Part shown: piece by piece, positions 53,236 to 64,000 of the stretch
Layout: the number at the start of each line of letters is the position of its first letter
Position numbering within the stretch: the stretch's first letter is position 1
Made by a program: the position numbers and the translations under genes
NCBI GenBank assembly: GCA_963971405.1
Contig: OZ020489.1
Coordinates: forward strand, 27,182,290-27,246,289
Length of the DNA stretch: 64,000 nt
Reading direction: 5' to 3'
Source of the DNA: Psococerastis gibbosa
Lineage: Eukaryota; Arthropoda; Insecta; Psocodea; Psocidae
The notes under the pieces: model-generated
The model's input: the letters and a program-made list of their open reading frames with translations, nothing else
Database searches by the model: none
What the model was told of the DNA's origin: nothing

Positions 53236-53395
53236 TTTTGCAGAGATGTTTGCATTTTGTGAAAATGTTAAGCAGCTCTATGCTTGTCCAATGCTAGTGC
53301 GCATTTTACTAAAAAAAACTCCAGAACTCCGATTAGTAATCATAATGAATTTCAATTATACATATGATAAGGATAATACTATCACACAATACATA

Positions 53396-53543
53396 TAAGG
53401 CGCATATTCCACCTACGTCAATAGTCATTAGTAAATGTGGTATTGACGTGGTAGCAGACATTTTTAGACTGTCTTTAATGTCTGCCACCACTTCAATATC
53501 ACATTTACTATTGACTATTGACTTAGGTGGAATATGCGCCTAA
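53396..53543. repeat. Short foldback MITE with TAA target duplication
   Basis: TAA, then GGCGCATATTCCACCTACGT; the inverted end is GGTGGAATATGCGCC, then TAA. Core: GTGGTAGCAGACATTTTTAG and TCTTTAATGTCTGCCACCAC. This is the cleanest copy of this family in the window. Confidence 0.88.
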
Positions 53544-53794
53544 GTAAAGATTATTGATAATAATATCTGAAGTAATAAAACAGTATGAGAATAAGATGAT
53601 AATTATAATATATTCGTTCAACAAAAGTGAATAAATAACAAATTAAATAACAATAACTTAAATAACTAATGAAATAAATACTATTATAACCAGAGAGTAA
53701 AATATACTAATAATCCAATAAATAATTACTAATATAGAATAAGTAATAATCCAATTTTAATTTTGGCCGTAAAAAATAATTTCATAAATAATGA

Positions 53795-53975
53795 CTAACT
53801 GATCTATTGCTAAGCCAACCTGGCGGAGTTATGGCTATAAAAACCCTTTCTAATACTCAACTAGACCGCCCGCTTTAATTTCCCTCCGACTGGGACTCGA
53901 ACCAACAACTTTTTGGGTGAAAGTCACAGTCCTTACCAATACTCTGCCGTCTACATGCCACAATAATAATGCAGT
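53795..53975 (-). mobile_element. tRNA-derived SINE
   Basis: Read on the minus strand: an A-box-like TGGTAAGGACTGTG, CTTTCACCC, the B box GGTTCGAGTCCC, then the body TAGTTGAGT...AACTCCGCCAGGTTGGCTTA. Relatives are at 43382..43985, 60285..60410, 61362..61566 and a 3' tail at 6269..6331. It is not a tRNA gene because the cloverleaf is broken. Confidence 0.75.
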
Positions 53976-54293
53976 AATTGGTAAGACATCTATCTCCTCT
54001 CAATTATATCATGATGGAACTGTCATTTCCCATTTATTAATTTTGTGTCGATGTCATTTATTGCGATAAGCCTTTCAAGACAGAAATATTGATAATAGTC
54101 GTTGTAGATGAGAATACTGTAATATGGATGTACCACGAAAAATGTACGCAATTGGCTATAGGTCATGTAATTAAAGGCAGTATAATTAATGTTGCATGTA
54201 TTCAATATTTTGTACGTTCTATCACATTCTATAAGTTACGTAGTCATTCAAAACTTCCTTTTCTTTTCTTTCATATTTAAAATTAATCCGCCC

Positions 54294-57200
54294 TTACACT
54301 CCCGTTGCTAATTTTATGAATTTTCGCAGTCTTTTAGCTTTCGACTTGTTTGACCAATAAGTGTGCCGTTCGAAAAAGAAATCTGTTGTGCGACGCTTGA
54401 TTTGGCCGACAATCAGGGCATTGATCGAAGACAAGTTTTCAAACAGAAGCTGGTTGAATGGCAGTAGATAATCTATTAGTTTCAGGGCAAATTTCTTGAA
54501 GACCATTTTGACGTACTCTCGTTTTTCTATGTGATGTTCCGCCTCTTCAGCTACTTCTCTTTTAGCTAACTGTAACATAAAATTGCGTTTTGTCATGGTT
54601 ACACCAGTATGCAGAGACCTGGACTAAAGGGCGGATTTTACAGTACAACTGTATACAACAAGTATTCCATATAGTATTATAGTATTCCATAAAGTTCACT
54701 ATACATAGTCGAATCGCCTGAATCAATTTCCCTATAGGCGACAATTCAAGTTATAATATGGTAGCAGACATCATTAATAAGTCTCTACCATATTATAACT
54801 TAATTTATAATAGATAAGTTAAGTATCTGCATAAAAGTCCCCTTAAACCAAAACAAAAAAAAATCTCAAATCACAAATGAAGTAAATTCGCCGGTGGAAT
54901 TGCCGCCATAACACTAAATTACTAGCAGAGGCGGCCTTAGCCATTGCGAGGCTCCGGGACGCGGGTCATTGCGAGGCCCTTTGTCAACAATTGACGAACA
55001 AAATGAAACACGGGGATTCCCCGAACGATATATAGGGGAGCAGACGACTCCCGAGCTGACCCGAGGTCCCTGCAGTGGCTTAACGATAGGTTTTCGATGG
55101 GGGGTATAGAAGTAGAAGTATAGAAAAATGGGAAACCCGTTCACATGGACCTACGCAGCTTATCTTGGTGTCCTTTGCGCATGAGACCCGAAGTAGGAGT
55201 GAGATGCATTGAAAAAATATGCCTGAAATAGTGGGACCTTACGCATTTTGAATTTTTGATAGCAGTAACATTTAGATTTTACAGGCGATGAATACAATTG
55301 CCAACAAGGGGGGACCCGGGGGTGATTGTTTTTAGAAATAGGTCTGAAATAATGGGGTTGTACGCATTTTGAGAGAAGTAAAATAAATAATTAGATTACT
55401 CGTGACTTAGTGGTATTACATTTTAATAAACAAAAAAAAAGTTTTAGAAAACTTGTTATAACAACCCGAATTAGTAAAACCTAAATAATCGTTAAAAAAT
55501 TAACTTTGTCTAAGAAACCCACTTGTGTTAGTATAAAACCCTGAGCGCTTTCAGCAAGAACTGCCATCTACAGAGGGAAACCCACTAGCACAGTTACACC
55601 TTATCTGCGATTTGAGACTTGCTCAACTCGAGGAGAAGATGCAAATGTGACTAGGGAGAGGAAACCTTGGTTTATATAGGACTGGGAGCGGGGGGAGGAG
55701 GGGGTGGTAGGGGGCGTGGCTGGTTACCTATTCCTAACCTACTAGCTAGATCTATTAGTGGGGATGATTGTGTGAATGTTATGTCGTTTGTTAATTTTTC
55801 CCTATTGTGTAAAGCTCTTTTGATTTCAACATTTTCAAAAAAATTTAAAGTGTAACTTTTCTTTATTTTGTGTAGGGCTGTCCAATTGTGAGGATCGAAT
55901 GTGTGATTTTCCGAGTTAAGGTGTTTCGCGAATGTGCTGTTGGTGTTGGTGTCTCCTATACCTGTAATATGTTCTCTGACCCTAGTTTTAAAGCTTCTGC
56001 CTGTTTGGCCTATGTAAATTGCGTTACAATCGTTACAATTTAGACGATAAACTCCATTGCCTTTTTCGTTTTCTGGTTTGGTTTTGCAGTTCATGAGGTT
56101 ATTGGCTAAATTGTTGCGGTTGTACGGGGTTGGTGTTTTGTCTGTTGTAGAAGAAATGAGGTTACTTATTTTTTCTGTGATTTGTTCTATGTATTGTATC
56201 CTGAAATATGATTTATTGGTTTCCGGGTTTACGCTCTCTGGGGGGTAAATTAGTTTGAGGTTGTGTTTGATTTTGTGATGCCGTAGGATTCTGTCTATTA
56301 GATTGAGATTGAAATTGTTATTTTGGGCAATTTGTTTTATTGTATTTAATTCATTATTATAGTTGGTTTCATTCACAGGGATGTTAAGGAGTCAAAAAAT
56401 CATACTATGGAATGCTGCGTGTTTGTGCTGGAATGGGTGAGAAGAATCAACAGGGATTATATTATCGCTAGGGAGAAGGGGCGAAAGGGAAGAACCCATA
56501 GGTAGGCCTATTTTTTGTTGGTAGTAGTCGGATTCGAAACGGAAATAGTTTTGATGAGTGCATGTGTCTAACAGAAGGAGGGTCTCAGAAATAAGGCTGT
56601 TCGAGGTATTATTGTGATAGAGTGACTGGGCAACTAATTTACGTACTTCGGGTACGGGAATATTAGTAAACAGATTTTTGACATCGAAAGGGACGAGTTT
56701 GGCATTGCTGGATAAGGAAAGGTGCTAAAGGCGGGAAACCAACTCGAATGAGTTTTTGACGCTGTGGCGGGATGTGAAGTTTGATAGCTCGCGAATGTGT
56801 TTGTTGAGAAAACTAGCTACTTTGCTGGCTGGGGCACTGTTATACGAAACTACTGGGCGGATAGGTTGATTGGGTTTATGAAGTTTAACCAGACCAAAAA
56901 ATGAAGAAGCTACGGGGTTCATGTTGGTAAATTTATAGGCTATATCTTGAGGTATCGTATTAGAGCTTTGTTTAATGGCTTTTTTGGTTGCTTTTTGGAA
57001 TTTGTTTGTGGGGTCTACTTTAAGTTTTACGAATGTGGATTCATCAGAAATGAGGTCTAAGACTTTAGAAACATAATCATGGGTAGGTAAAATGACAATA
57101 GAATTTCCTTTATCCGCCTTGGCTAGTTTCTTTTTTATAGATTTAGTGTTATCGTTTTTGTGTGTAAGTTTGACGTTTTTCAGAATGTCTGCTGCTATGT

Positions 57201-60200
57201 GTTTTTCATTATTGTGGTTTTTTAGGCTAAATTCAGTGTCTGACATTAAGTTGGTTAACGTGTTTTTGTTTAGACCTATATCGGGGCAATACTTGAGGCC
57301 CTTGTTGAGAAGTTCCATTTCTTTTGTGTTGAAAATCGTGTTAGATAAGTTGACGGTACGAGGATAGAATTTATGTGTTGTGATGGGTAGTGTAGTGAGT
57401 GTCTGCGCTGAAGGCGTGAGGCCTTGATCTACCCCAGTCTGCATCGATCGATGAAGGGGGTTAGACCGGGAACACTCGTTAGTCCCGCGCATCTGATGTT
57501 TCGTGTCGCGATGTGATGTTTGATGTATTCCGTTGGATTTGTTATTTTGGTTTTGACTCAGTTCTTTTATTTTTTTTATTTAGTGTTGTGCGTTTTTTGT
57601 AAGTGATGCCACTAATTTTTGTGTATATTTGATCTTGGAAGGTGGTCCATTCTAAAAAGTGAAGTTTGAAAGATAATTCTGAATGTAAGGTAAGTAATTT
57701 AAGGTAAAGGCTTATGTTGTCTCTGATTTTGAACCATTTTTTGATTTCTTCTGCTAGCTAGACTTTCTGGGCGATTCTAAGTGCTTTATTGGATTGTGTG
57801 GAAAAGGTTGCTGTTTTAATTTGGATGTATTTAGGAGTGATTCAAAATCTTTTTCAATAATGAATTAAATACAATAAAACAAATTGCCCAAAATAACAAT
57901 TTCAATCTCAATCTAATAGACAGAATCCTACGACATCACAAAATCAAACACAACCTCAAACTAATTTACCCCCCAGAGAGCTTAAACCCGGAAACCAGTA
58001 AATCATATTTCAGGATACAATACATAGAACAAATCACAGAAAAAATAAGTAACCTCATTTCTTCTACAACAGACAAAACACCAGCCCCGTACAACCGCAA
58101 CAATTTAGCCAATAAACTCATGAACTGCAAAACCAAACCAGAAAAGGAAAAAGGCAATGGAGTTTATCGTCTAAATTGTAACGATTGTAACGCAATTTAC
58201 ATAGGCCAAACAGGCAGAAGCTTTAAAACTAGGGTCTGAGAACATATTACATGTATAAGAGACACCAACACCAACAGCACATTCGCGAAACACCTTAACT
58301 CGGAAAATCACACATTCGATCCTCACAATTGGACAGCCCTACACATAATAAAGAAAAGTTACATTTTAAATTTTTTTGAAAATGTTGAAATCAAAAGAGC
58401 TTTACACAATAGGGAAAAATTAACAAACGACATTCACACAATCATCCACTCTAATAGATCTAGCTAGTAGGTTAGGAATAGGTAACCAGCCACGCCCCCT
58501 ACTACCCCCTCCTCCCCCCGCTCCCAGTTATATATAAACCAAGGTTTCCTCTCCCTAGTCACATTTGCATCTTCTCCTCGAGTTGAGCAAGTCTCAAATC
58601 GCAGATAAGGTGTAACTGTGCTAGTGGGTTTCCCTCTGTAGATGGCAGTTCTTGCCGAAAGCGCTCAGGGTTTTATACTAACACAAGTGGGTTTCTTAGA
58701 CAAAGTTAATTTCTTAACGATTATTTAGGTTTTACTAATTGGGTTGTTATAACATGTTTTTCTAAAACTCTTAAGAGAAGTAAAAGGTAGATCTTCCTGG
58801 CGATGAATATAATTGCAAAGAAGGGGGGGGGGGGGGGCGGGGGTCTCCCCCGGGTGACAATTTTCAAATTATTGGCTTGAAATAGTGGTGTTGTACGCAT
58901 TTTGATAGAATAACGTTCATATGTTACAGGCGAAAAATTTAACTACCTACAAGGCGGGCCCGGGGGTCTCCCCCGGGTGAAAGTTTTTGAAAAATTGGCT
59001 TAAATAGTTGGGTTTTAAGCATTTTGAGAGCAGTGACAGCTTGATTTTGTTTGTGTAATTAATTTTCAATCAGAGGAAGACCTGGTTGCGCGAGGCCCCG
59101 GGCGAAGGCCCCGTTCGCCACCCCCTAAGGCCGCCTCTTCTTACCAGTGACTATAACCATATATATATAAACCAAGGTTTCCTCTCCCTAGTCACATTTG
59201 CATCTTCTCCTCGAGTTGAGCAAGTCTCAAATCGCAGATAAGGTGTAACTGTGCTAGTGGGTTTCCCTCTGTAGATGGCAAAATTGAACAATGCCTGTAT
59301 TTATTTGATATTGAAAAAAATAATGGAAAAACAAGTTATGAAACCTGTTTAATATTATCAAAAATTAAAATAATAATAGTTTTCAGTAAGGAACCTGCCA
59401 AAAGTTCAGGGGAACTAGTGACAAATTAAATAAAAATTCCCAATATATATGCACGGCTTGACCTCGATTAAAGTTGTGGGGCACGTTGGGAATTTTTTCG
59501 AATCGGAGATTTATTATAGCGAAGAAAACCGGCTTTTGGGTACATAAAGTGAATAATAACGTTGTAGGGAGTATATTAGAATCCGGCCTAAGAATCTACC
59601 TGTAAACCCCGGTATAAAATAATTTTATTTTCAAAATGTTGGACCTGTGTGGGTATTAATTCAACTTCATTATTAGTCATATCACTTACCTTGCTGCCAT
59701 TTTCTTCTTGTACGCTGTCTTTTCCCAAAGGCTGAAAAAATAAAAATAAATGTCTTAGTGGTCATCTGTCAAACTGGTGAAACGTAATAGCCTCAGAGAT
59801 AATCAAATAAAAAAGTTGGAGCTATATAATGAACAACACTTTCCTACAGAAAGAAAACAATGTGGAATAATGCCTTCCTTTGCAGCCTGATCATGGCGAT
59901 TATAATACCGGTATTTAACAAATTTTGTGTTGCACTTGCCATTATAAAATTATCTTGTTTACATTTTTAATACCAGGGGATTAAATTAATACCGGTATTA
60001 TAATTGCCATGATCAGGCTGAGTTGTCTGACTGAGTTGTCAATTCCCAAAATTAGCATAGCCTATGGTTACTCATTTTCTGCTGCCACGATTTTCCCTTT
60101 GCCTAAGGCGGCTATTCCACCGGCGATTTTACTATATATTTGATTTTGTCATTGACGCTTGTTTTGTTTTAAGGAGACTATTATGTAAATACTTAACTTG

Positions 60201-61087
60201 TCTATTATAAATTGAGTTGTAATGTGGTAGCAAACATCATTAATAAGTCTCTACCATATTATAACTTAATTTATAATGTAATAAATAAATAAGGACTTTT
60301 GTTGTTTTTATTACTAAGCCAACCTAGCGGAGTTAGGGCTATAAAGCCCTCTCTTACACTCAACTAGGAAGGCCCCGGACTTTACATGCCCTCCGAAGCA
60401 TGGCCAGAAAATGTAGCTAGTATGGGAGCAGACATCATTAATAAGTCCCTACCATATTATAACTTATTTTATAATAGATAAGTATCTACATAATAGTCTC
60501 CTTAAAACAAAACAAACGTCAATGACAAAATCAAATTTGAAGTAAAATCGCCGGTGGAATACCCGCCTTAGCCCTATAACTTAAATCTAACCATTGCCCA
60601 AAGATGATAGCTCCTAGTTTTTTTCGAGTTGTTTCAGAGGAAATCCAAATGTTTTTTTAACTGGATATGTATGAGGCTCATGATTCGACATAAAAGGAAA
60701 AAAGGACCGCCTGACCTGGGTCCACCCAACCCACAGAATACTATAATATATACCCAACCTAGGGGAAAAAGGCGGCTGCCCGTTGCTGGGCATGTGGCTG
60801 CCCACAATATCCCAAATAGTGCAGTGGCCAAGAGAGAAGCACCTCTGTCACTCGATCAGTTCTGAGGGCTAGAACCTCATTGGGTTGCCGTGCCACGTCG
60901 TTTTTTTTATATATGAGGCTTCGTTCGAATAACGCAGCTAATACTGCATCCAACTGATGATGCTATGGAGAAAGTGAAATTAAAAATAGAAATAATCAAA
61001 ATTAGTTAGGCACGAATACATACATACCTGAGCGGAAATTAAAATTAACGCGGAAATAAAAATTGCTGCTGTGAGGTGTAGCCGCAT
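54294..61087 (-). CDS. Unrecognised gene for a small secreted, basic protein (4 exons, 165 aa)
   Basis: I do not recognise this family. Minus-strand exons 61028..61087, 60843..60962, 59690..59731 and 54294..54569 all have GT-AG borders, are all in phase 0 and have lengths divisible by three (60, 120, 42, 276). Exon 1 is a near-ideal signal peptide, MRLHLTAAIFISALILISAQ. Exon 2 follows with HHQLDAVLAALFERSLIYKK. Exon 3 is acidic (PLGKDSVQEENGSK). Exon 4 starts LAKREVAEEAEHHIEKREY, with two Lys-Arg pairs that could be prohormone cleavage sites, and ends very basic (KRRTTDFFFERH, KAKRLRKFIKLATGV). The mature protein has no cysteine. Intron 3 (5.1 kb) contains the Penelope/hAT complex. The exon chain is inferred from splice signals without a homologue. 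Confidence 0.5.
54737..54912. repeat. Partial Harbinger-type MITE (GGCGGCTATTCC family)
   Basis: It contains ATAATATGGTAGCAGACATC, TCTCTACCATATTATAACTT and GATAAGTTAAGTATCTGCAT, and ends AATTCGCCGGTGGAATTGCC. The left tip is lost. It lies in intron 3 of the unrecognised gene. Confidence 0.7.
55672..57845 (-). mobile_element. Penelope-like retroelement, RT core deleted, GIY-YIG kept
   Basis: The minus-strand frame from 57492 has the PLE RT N-terminus with KADKGNSIVIL and FFGLVKLHKPNQPIRPVVS. After one in-frame TAG it continues through VPFDVKNLFTNIPV to GLPMGSSLSPLL, then jumps to the post-RT region SSHPFQHKHAAF. The stretch that should carry the YxDD catalytic site is missing. After a TGA, 55672..56376 encodes the C-terminal GIY-YIG nuclease (GVYRLNCNDCNAIYIGQTGR, TRVREH). 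The 5' part of the polyprotein is readable back to about 57840 with stops. It cannot reverse-transcribe by itself. Confidence 0.85.
57846..58765 (+). mobile_element. Inverted partial Penelope-like copy
   Basis: The sequence of 55440..56365 reappears in opposite orientation: the GIY-YIG region with one stop in GRSFKTRV then TGA, and the terminal segment ACCAAGGTTTCCTCTCCCTA through GTAGATGGCAGTTCTTGC. Head-to-head truncated partners are common for Penelope-like elements. Confidence 0.85.
59161..59280 (+). repeat. Third copy of the Penelope-like terminal segment (120 bp)
   Basis: Matches 58530..58650 from TATATAAACCAAGG to GTAGATGGCA. It lies just outside the hAT-like shell, so it is a separate insertion or a rearrangement product. 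Confidence 0.75.
60104..60570. repeat. Harbinger-type MITE with an inserted SINE
   Basis: TAAGGCGGCTATTCCACCGG at the left; CCGGTGGAATACCCGCCTTA at the right. Long arms (GCGATTTTACT / AGTAAAATCGC; TGTCATTGACG / CGTCAATGACA) fold back. A SINE (60285..60410, minus) has entered near the centre, duplicating GCAAACATCATTAATAAGTC-type core sequence around it. It lies in intron 2 of the unrecognised gene. Confidence 0.8.
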
Positions 61088-61361
61088 TTTCGTTGCGTTT
61101 AGCCTAGTCACTCGTTGCTATACAGATGGAGCAATACATCATCCGCAAGCTGTACAACTGTTCACGCATTGATTACTTTTAATTTACCTTTTCAACTAGA
61201 AAGCTTAATTTTCGTACCTATTCATACCTTCCTTTTATTGGGAAAGATTAATTTTAGCTGCCGCTGTCCCAAAGCCGGATTCAAATGCATACGATGTGGA
61301 AGATGAACGTCCCATTTGAAAGACAACTTCCTTTTTTAGCAAGGATTATGTGGCACATGTA

Positions 61362-61566
61362 AAGTAGTGGTACGGACTCTGACTTTCACCCAAAAGGTTG
61401 TTGGTTGGACTCCTACACTTCCTACTTTTTCTGGCCATACTTCGGAGGGCATGTAAAGCAGGCGGTCCCGGGCCGTCCTAGTTGAGTGTAAGAGAGGGCT
61501 TTATAGCCCTAACTCCGCTAGATTGGCTTAGTAATAGAACGAAAAGTCCTTATTTATTTATTTATT
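61362..61566 (+). mobile_element. tRNA-derived SINE
   Basis: Head TAGTGGTACGGACTCTGACTT, decayed B box GGTTGGACTCC, body CGGTCCCGGGCCGTCCTAG then TTGAGTGTAAGAGAGGGC, end TCCTTATTTATTTATTTATT. This is the most complete copy here. Confidence 0.75.
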
Positions 61567-61819
61567 TGCATGTCTCTGACGTAAATTTCGAGTTTCCTTA
61601 TCCCAAAGCACTAAATTGATCGATGGGACGATTCCATAGCCAAGAATGGACAGACCAATATAATACGATACAACACAGTAATAGTGGCAGGGTCTGGGTA
61701 TTGAGGCGTGAATTATCCATAATATCTTCAAAAAATAATTGTTTAGTAATTTCTCATGAAAATTTTTATTTTCTTTCCCCCAGAACCAAACTATCAAGAG
61801 ACAAGTGACCTATTGGATT

Positions 61820-62125
61820 TGGTTTGCATTAATAACGACTACAATATAATATGTGAATTTAAAAGAAATCGGCGATGCCGTTTTTGAGAAATTATTTTTT
61901 TTAGCCATTTTTTGAGGATAAAATTCGGTCCCGAGGCATAATTTTTGTGAGCCAACATGCCAAATTTCATCAAACTCCACCGAGTAGTATGCCCACAAAT
62001 CGACGGACAGACAAGCATTTCTTCAAAACTTTTTTGTGGTCCTGGGAATTCAAAACGTGTAAATCCATTGAAATCGAAAATGTTGACCATCACAAAGCTT
62101 TCCTTATACAATAAGTTACGTATAA
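61820..62125. mobile_element. Repeat X copy, reverse orientation
   Basis: It contains CGGTCCCGAGGCATAATTTT, CAACATGCCAAATTTCATCA, AAATCGACGGACAGACA and CATCACAAAGCTTTCCTTAT, which mirror 28914..29130. Confidence 0.65.
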
Positions 62126-62360
62126 ATAGGAAAGCAAAAATGATATGCCTATAATTAAATTTGGTGATTTCATTAAGGGTAGCGTTAACCATTTTATTTT
62201 CATGCATTTACAACATGATGTCTTTTTGTGTGCCCATATAGCCACACACAGTTTTAGGTGCCGTCAATTTATTTCTTACCGATACAAGTGTAGGGTGGGG
62301 GTGGGCCTTAATGTCGGTTTGATTAGTTCTCCATAAATTAGATGCCGTACCTGATTTTGA

Positions 62361-62757
62361 TTAGGCGCCCATTCCACCGACCGGCTAGGGCTATTTACAA
62401 AAACGGTGACGTGGTAGCAGACATTCAAGACTTGGGTGTCGTTTCGATCTCACATTGCAGAATGCAAATGACATTGTCGGAAATGTTTGTTTTTCTTTTT
62501 ATAGAAATCAATTATAATGTTTGTAATTAACATATCCCATGACGCCATTTTTTAATTTTAGTTAGTTTGTTTGTGATTTTACTGTATGATCATTGATCAA
62601 TTTTAACTATGGCATAGAGGAAAACAAACATTTCCGTCAATGTCATTTGCATTATGCAATGCGAGGTCGGTGGAAACCCCGACTAAATCTTGAATGTCTG
62701 CTACTACGTCACCGTTTTTGTAAATAGCCCTAGCCGGTCGGTGGAATGGGCGCCTTA
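62361..62757. repeat. Composite Harbinger-type MITE, TTA target duplication
   Basis: TTA, then GGCGCCCATTCCACCGACCG; ends CGGTCGGTGGAATGGGCGCC, then TTA. The outer arm (CTAGGGCTATTTACAAAAAC then GGTGACGTGGTAGCAGACAT) and inner palindrome (CATTTGCATTATGCAATGCG) are both present. Confidence 0.88.
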
Positions 62758-63110
62758 TTTAAAACTACGCTGAGTTGACCCATGTGTCACTGCAGGTAAA
62801 TCCCGGTCAGTTGACTGAGACATACAATGCAAGTGTTACGCGAACATCTTAGAAAATTACATAAGCGTTGCGAGATTTCGTATGTTATTTGTAAGATACT
62901 AGACTGTTGCTCGCGTACCTAACACTTGTACGGTATGCCTCACTCAACTGACAGCAATTTTTCTATAATGACGTATGGGTCAATTCAGCCTAGTTTTACT
63001 ATAATAGTCACCTCACCAGTTCTAGGAAGAACACTTACTTCTAAAACGGCCAGTGTGCAAAAAGCCAACCCCACTAATTGATGGAAATTGGATGAGGCAT
63101 TCATTTTTTT

Positions 63111-63300
63111 AGGCGGCTATCCCATCTGCCAATAATCCGTCATTTGTGCATCAATAATAAGTCTCTACCATATTATAACTTAATTTGTAATAGATAAGTT
63201 AAGTATCTACATAATAGTCTCCTTAAAACAAACATCTCATCAATTTTTGATGCACAAATGACGGATTATTGACAGCCGATATAGCAGAATAGCCGCCTTT
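63111..63300. repeat. Harbinger-type MITE (GGCGGCTAT family)
   Basis: AGGCGGCTATCCCATCTGCC on the left and AGCAGAATAGCCGCC on the right. Arms CCAATAATCCGTCATTTGTG and ACAAATGACGGATTATTG pair, and the core has GATAAGTTAAGTATCTACAT. Confidence 0.83.
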
Positions 63301-63318
63301 AGCGTAGTCTGGTTTCCC

Positions 63319-63707
63319 TTAGGCGCCCATTCCATTGACCGGCTAGGGCTATTTCCAACAACGATCACGTGGTAGCAGACATTCAAGACTAGGTAGCGTT
63401 TCCACCGACGTCGCATTGCAGATTGCAAATGACATTGACGGAAATGTTTTTTTTTTTTTAAATAGAAATCTATTAAAATGTTTGTAATTAACATATCCCA
63501 TGAAGCCATTTTTTAATTTTAGTTTGTTTGTTTGTGATTTTACTGTATGATCATTGATCAATTTTAACTATGGCATAGAGGAAAATAAACATTTCCGTCA
63601 ATTCTGCAATGCGAGGTCAGTGGAGACGCCACCTAAGTCTTAAATGTCTGCTACCACGTCACCGTTGTTGGAAATAGCCCTAGCCGGTCAATGGAATGGG
63701 CACCTTA
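63319..63707. repeat. Composite Harbinger-type MITE, TTA target duplication
   Basis: TTA, then GGCGCCCATTCCATTGACCG; ends CGGTCAATGGAATGGGCACC, then TTA. Very close to 47464..47848, including the inner palindrome. Confidence 0.87.
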
Positions 63708-64000
63708 CATAAAAATAATTCTTATTATTATGTTGGTATCTGCGTACCTTGCTATCTGCCTAATTTGTTTATTTACGATCTCTGCACAACACTCCATGGC
63801 TGTTGCAGCTGGGTAAACATATGCCTGTCGCATGACGAATATTAAGATTTAAACCCAGTAGCCTACAGCAGGGACGGATTTGGCTTTTGCGCGGATGTAA
63901 GCACTGCCCTTGTCGCAGACATTAATAATTATTGTATGTATAGTGGGGGGGGGGGGGTGTTCACTAATAAAACCACTTTTTTTATATATATGTTTATAAT
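63708..64000. other. Right end of window, non-coding
   Basis: No gene seen. A G-run (about 12 to 13 bases) near 63943..63957 may mark the edge of another poly-G/poly-C repeat. Confidence 0.4.

Larger units (their letters stand above)
54924..59143. mobile_element. hAT-like shell surrounding the Penelope-like pair
   Basis: The left end reads CAGAGGCGGCCTTAG and the right end CTAAGGCCGCCTCT. Flanks ATTACTAG and CTTACCAG could be a decayed 8-bp duplication. The shell interior has several direct copies of GGCGATGAATA plus CCCGGGGGTCTCCCCCGGGTGA and TTGTACGCATTTTGA (near 55290, 58810, 58930). No transposase is seen. The Penelope-like copies occupy about 55440..58765 within it. Confidence 0.55.

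Noticed and set aside
55440-59280. Hammerhead ribozyme in the Penelope-like terminal segments
   Set aside because: These are known in the class, but I could not find the CTGATGA core with a paired GAAA segment here.

Overview
This is a eukaryotic nuclear window, almost certainly from an arthropod. The genes have GT-AG introns, the DNA is AT-rich, and the repeats are of kinds common in arthropods: gypsy LTR, Tc1/mariner, hAT, PIF/Harbinger MITEs, Penelope-like, non-LTR tails and tRNA-derived SINEs. I cannot place the species.

Host genes, left to right: (1) eEF1A on the + strand, with box C/D snoRNAs in its introns. (2) MCCC1, the alpha subunit of 3-methylcrotonyl-CoA carboxylase, on the - strand, convergent with eEF1A; 11 coding exons (14430..25390) give about 690 aa. 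(3) GPATCH4-like (45688..46632, -), head to head with (4) MCTS1 (46898..52711, +; six exons, 182 aa), 265 bp apart. (5) A four-exon gene I do not recognise on the - strand (54294..61087), predicting a 165-aa protein with a signal peptide.

Bases 1..8330 recur without indels as 9659..17988. The two copies are separated by 200 Ns (8331..8530) and 1128 bp of eEF1A intron and exon. Copy 1 ends inside a mariner element and lacks the front of MCCC1; copy 2 lacks the front of eEF1A. The simplest reading is two overlapping contigs placed end to end, not a real tandem duplication.

The space between MCCC1 and GPATCH4 is a nested transposon stack. A 4.4-kb gypsy element (144-bp LTRs with one mismatch, TSD CTCTT) was entered by a short repeat I call X (flanked by AATT). 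X was entered by a 9.4-kb ISL2EU-type DNA transposon (TIR GGGGTATACAGG, TSD AT) carrying two apparently intact genes: a SWIM/YqaJ nuclease (416 aa) and a THAP-DDE transposase (526 aa). Several smaller foldback elements then entered that transposon. A hAT-like element sits exactly on the gypsy LTR edge.

The right-hand 12 kb holds the unrecognised secreted-protein gene, whose third intron contains a hAT-like shell around an inverted pair of Penelope-like copies. It also holds many palindromic Harbinger-type MITEs with TWA target duplications and several SINE copies.
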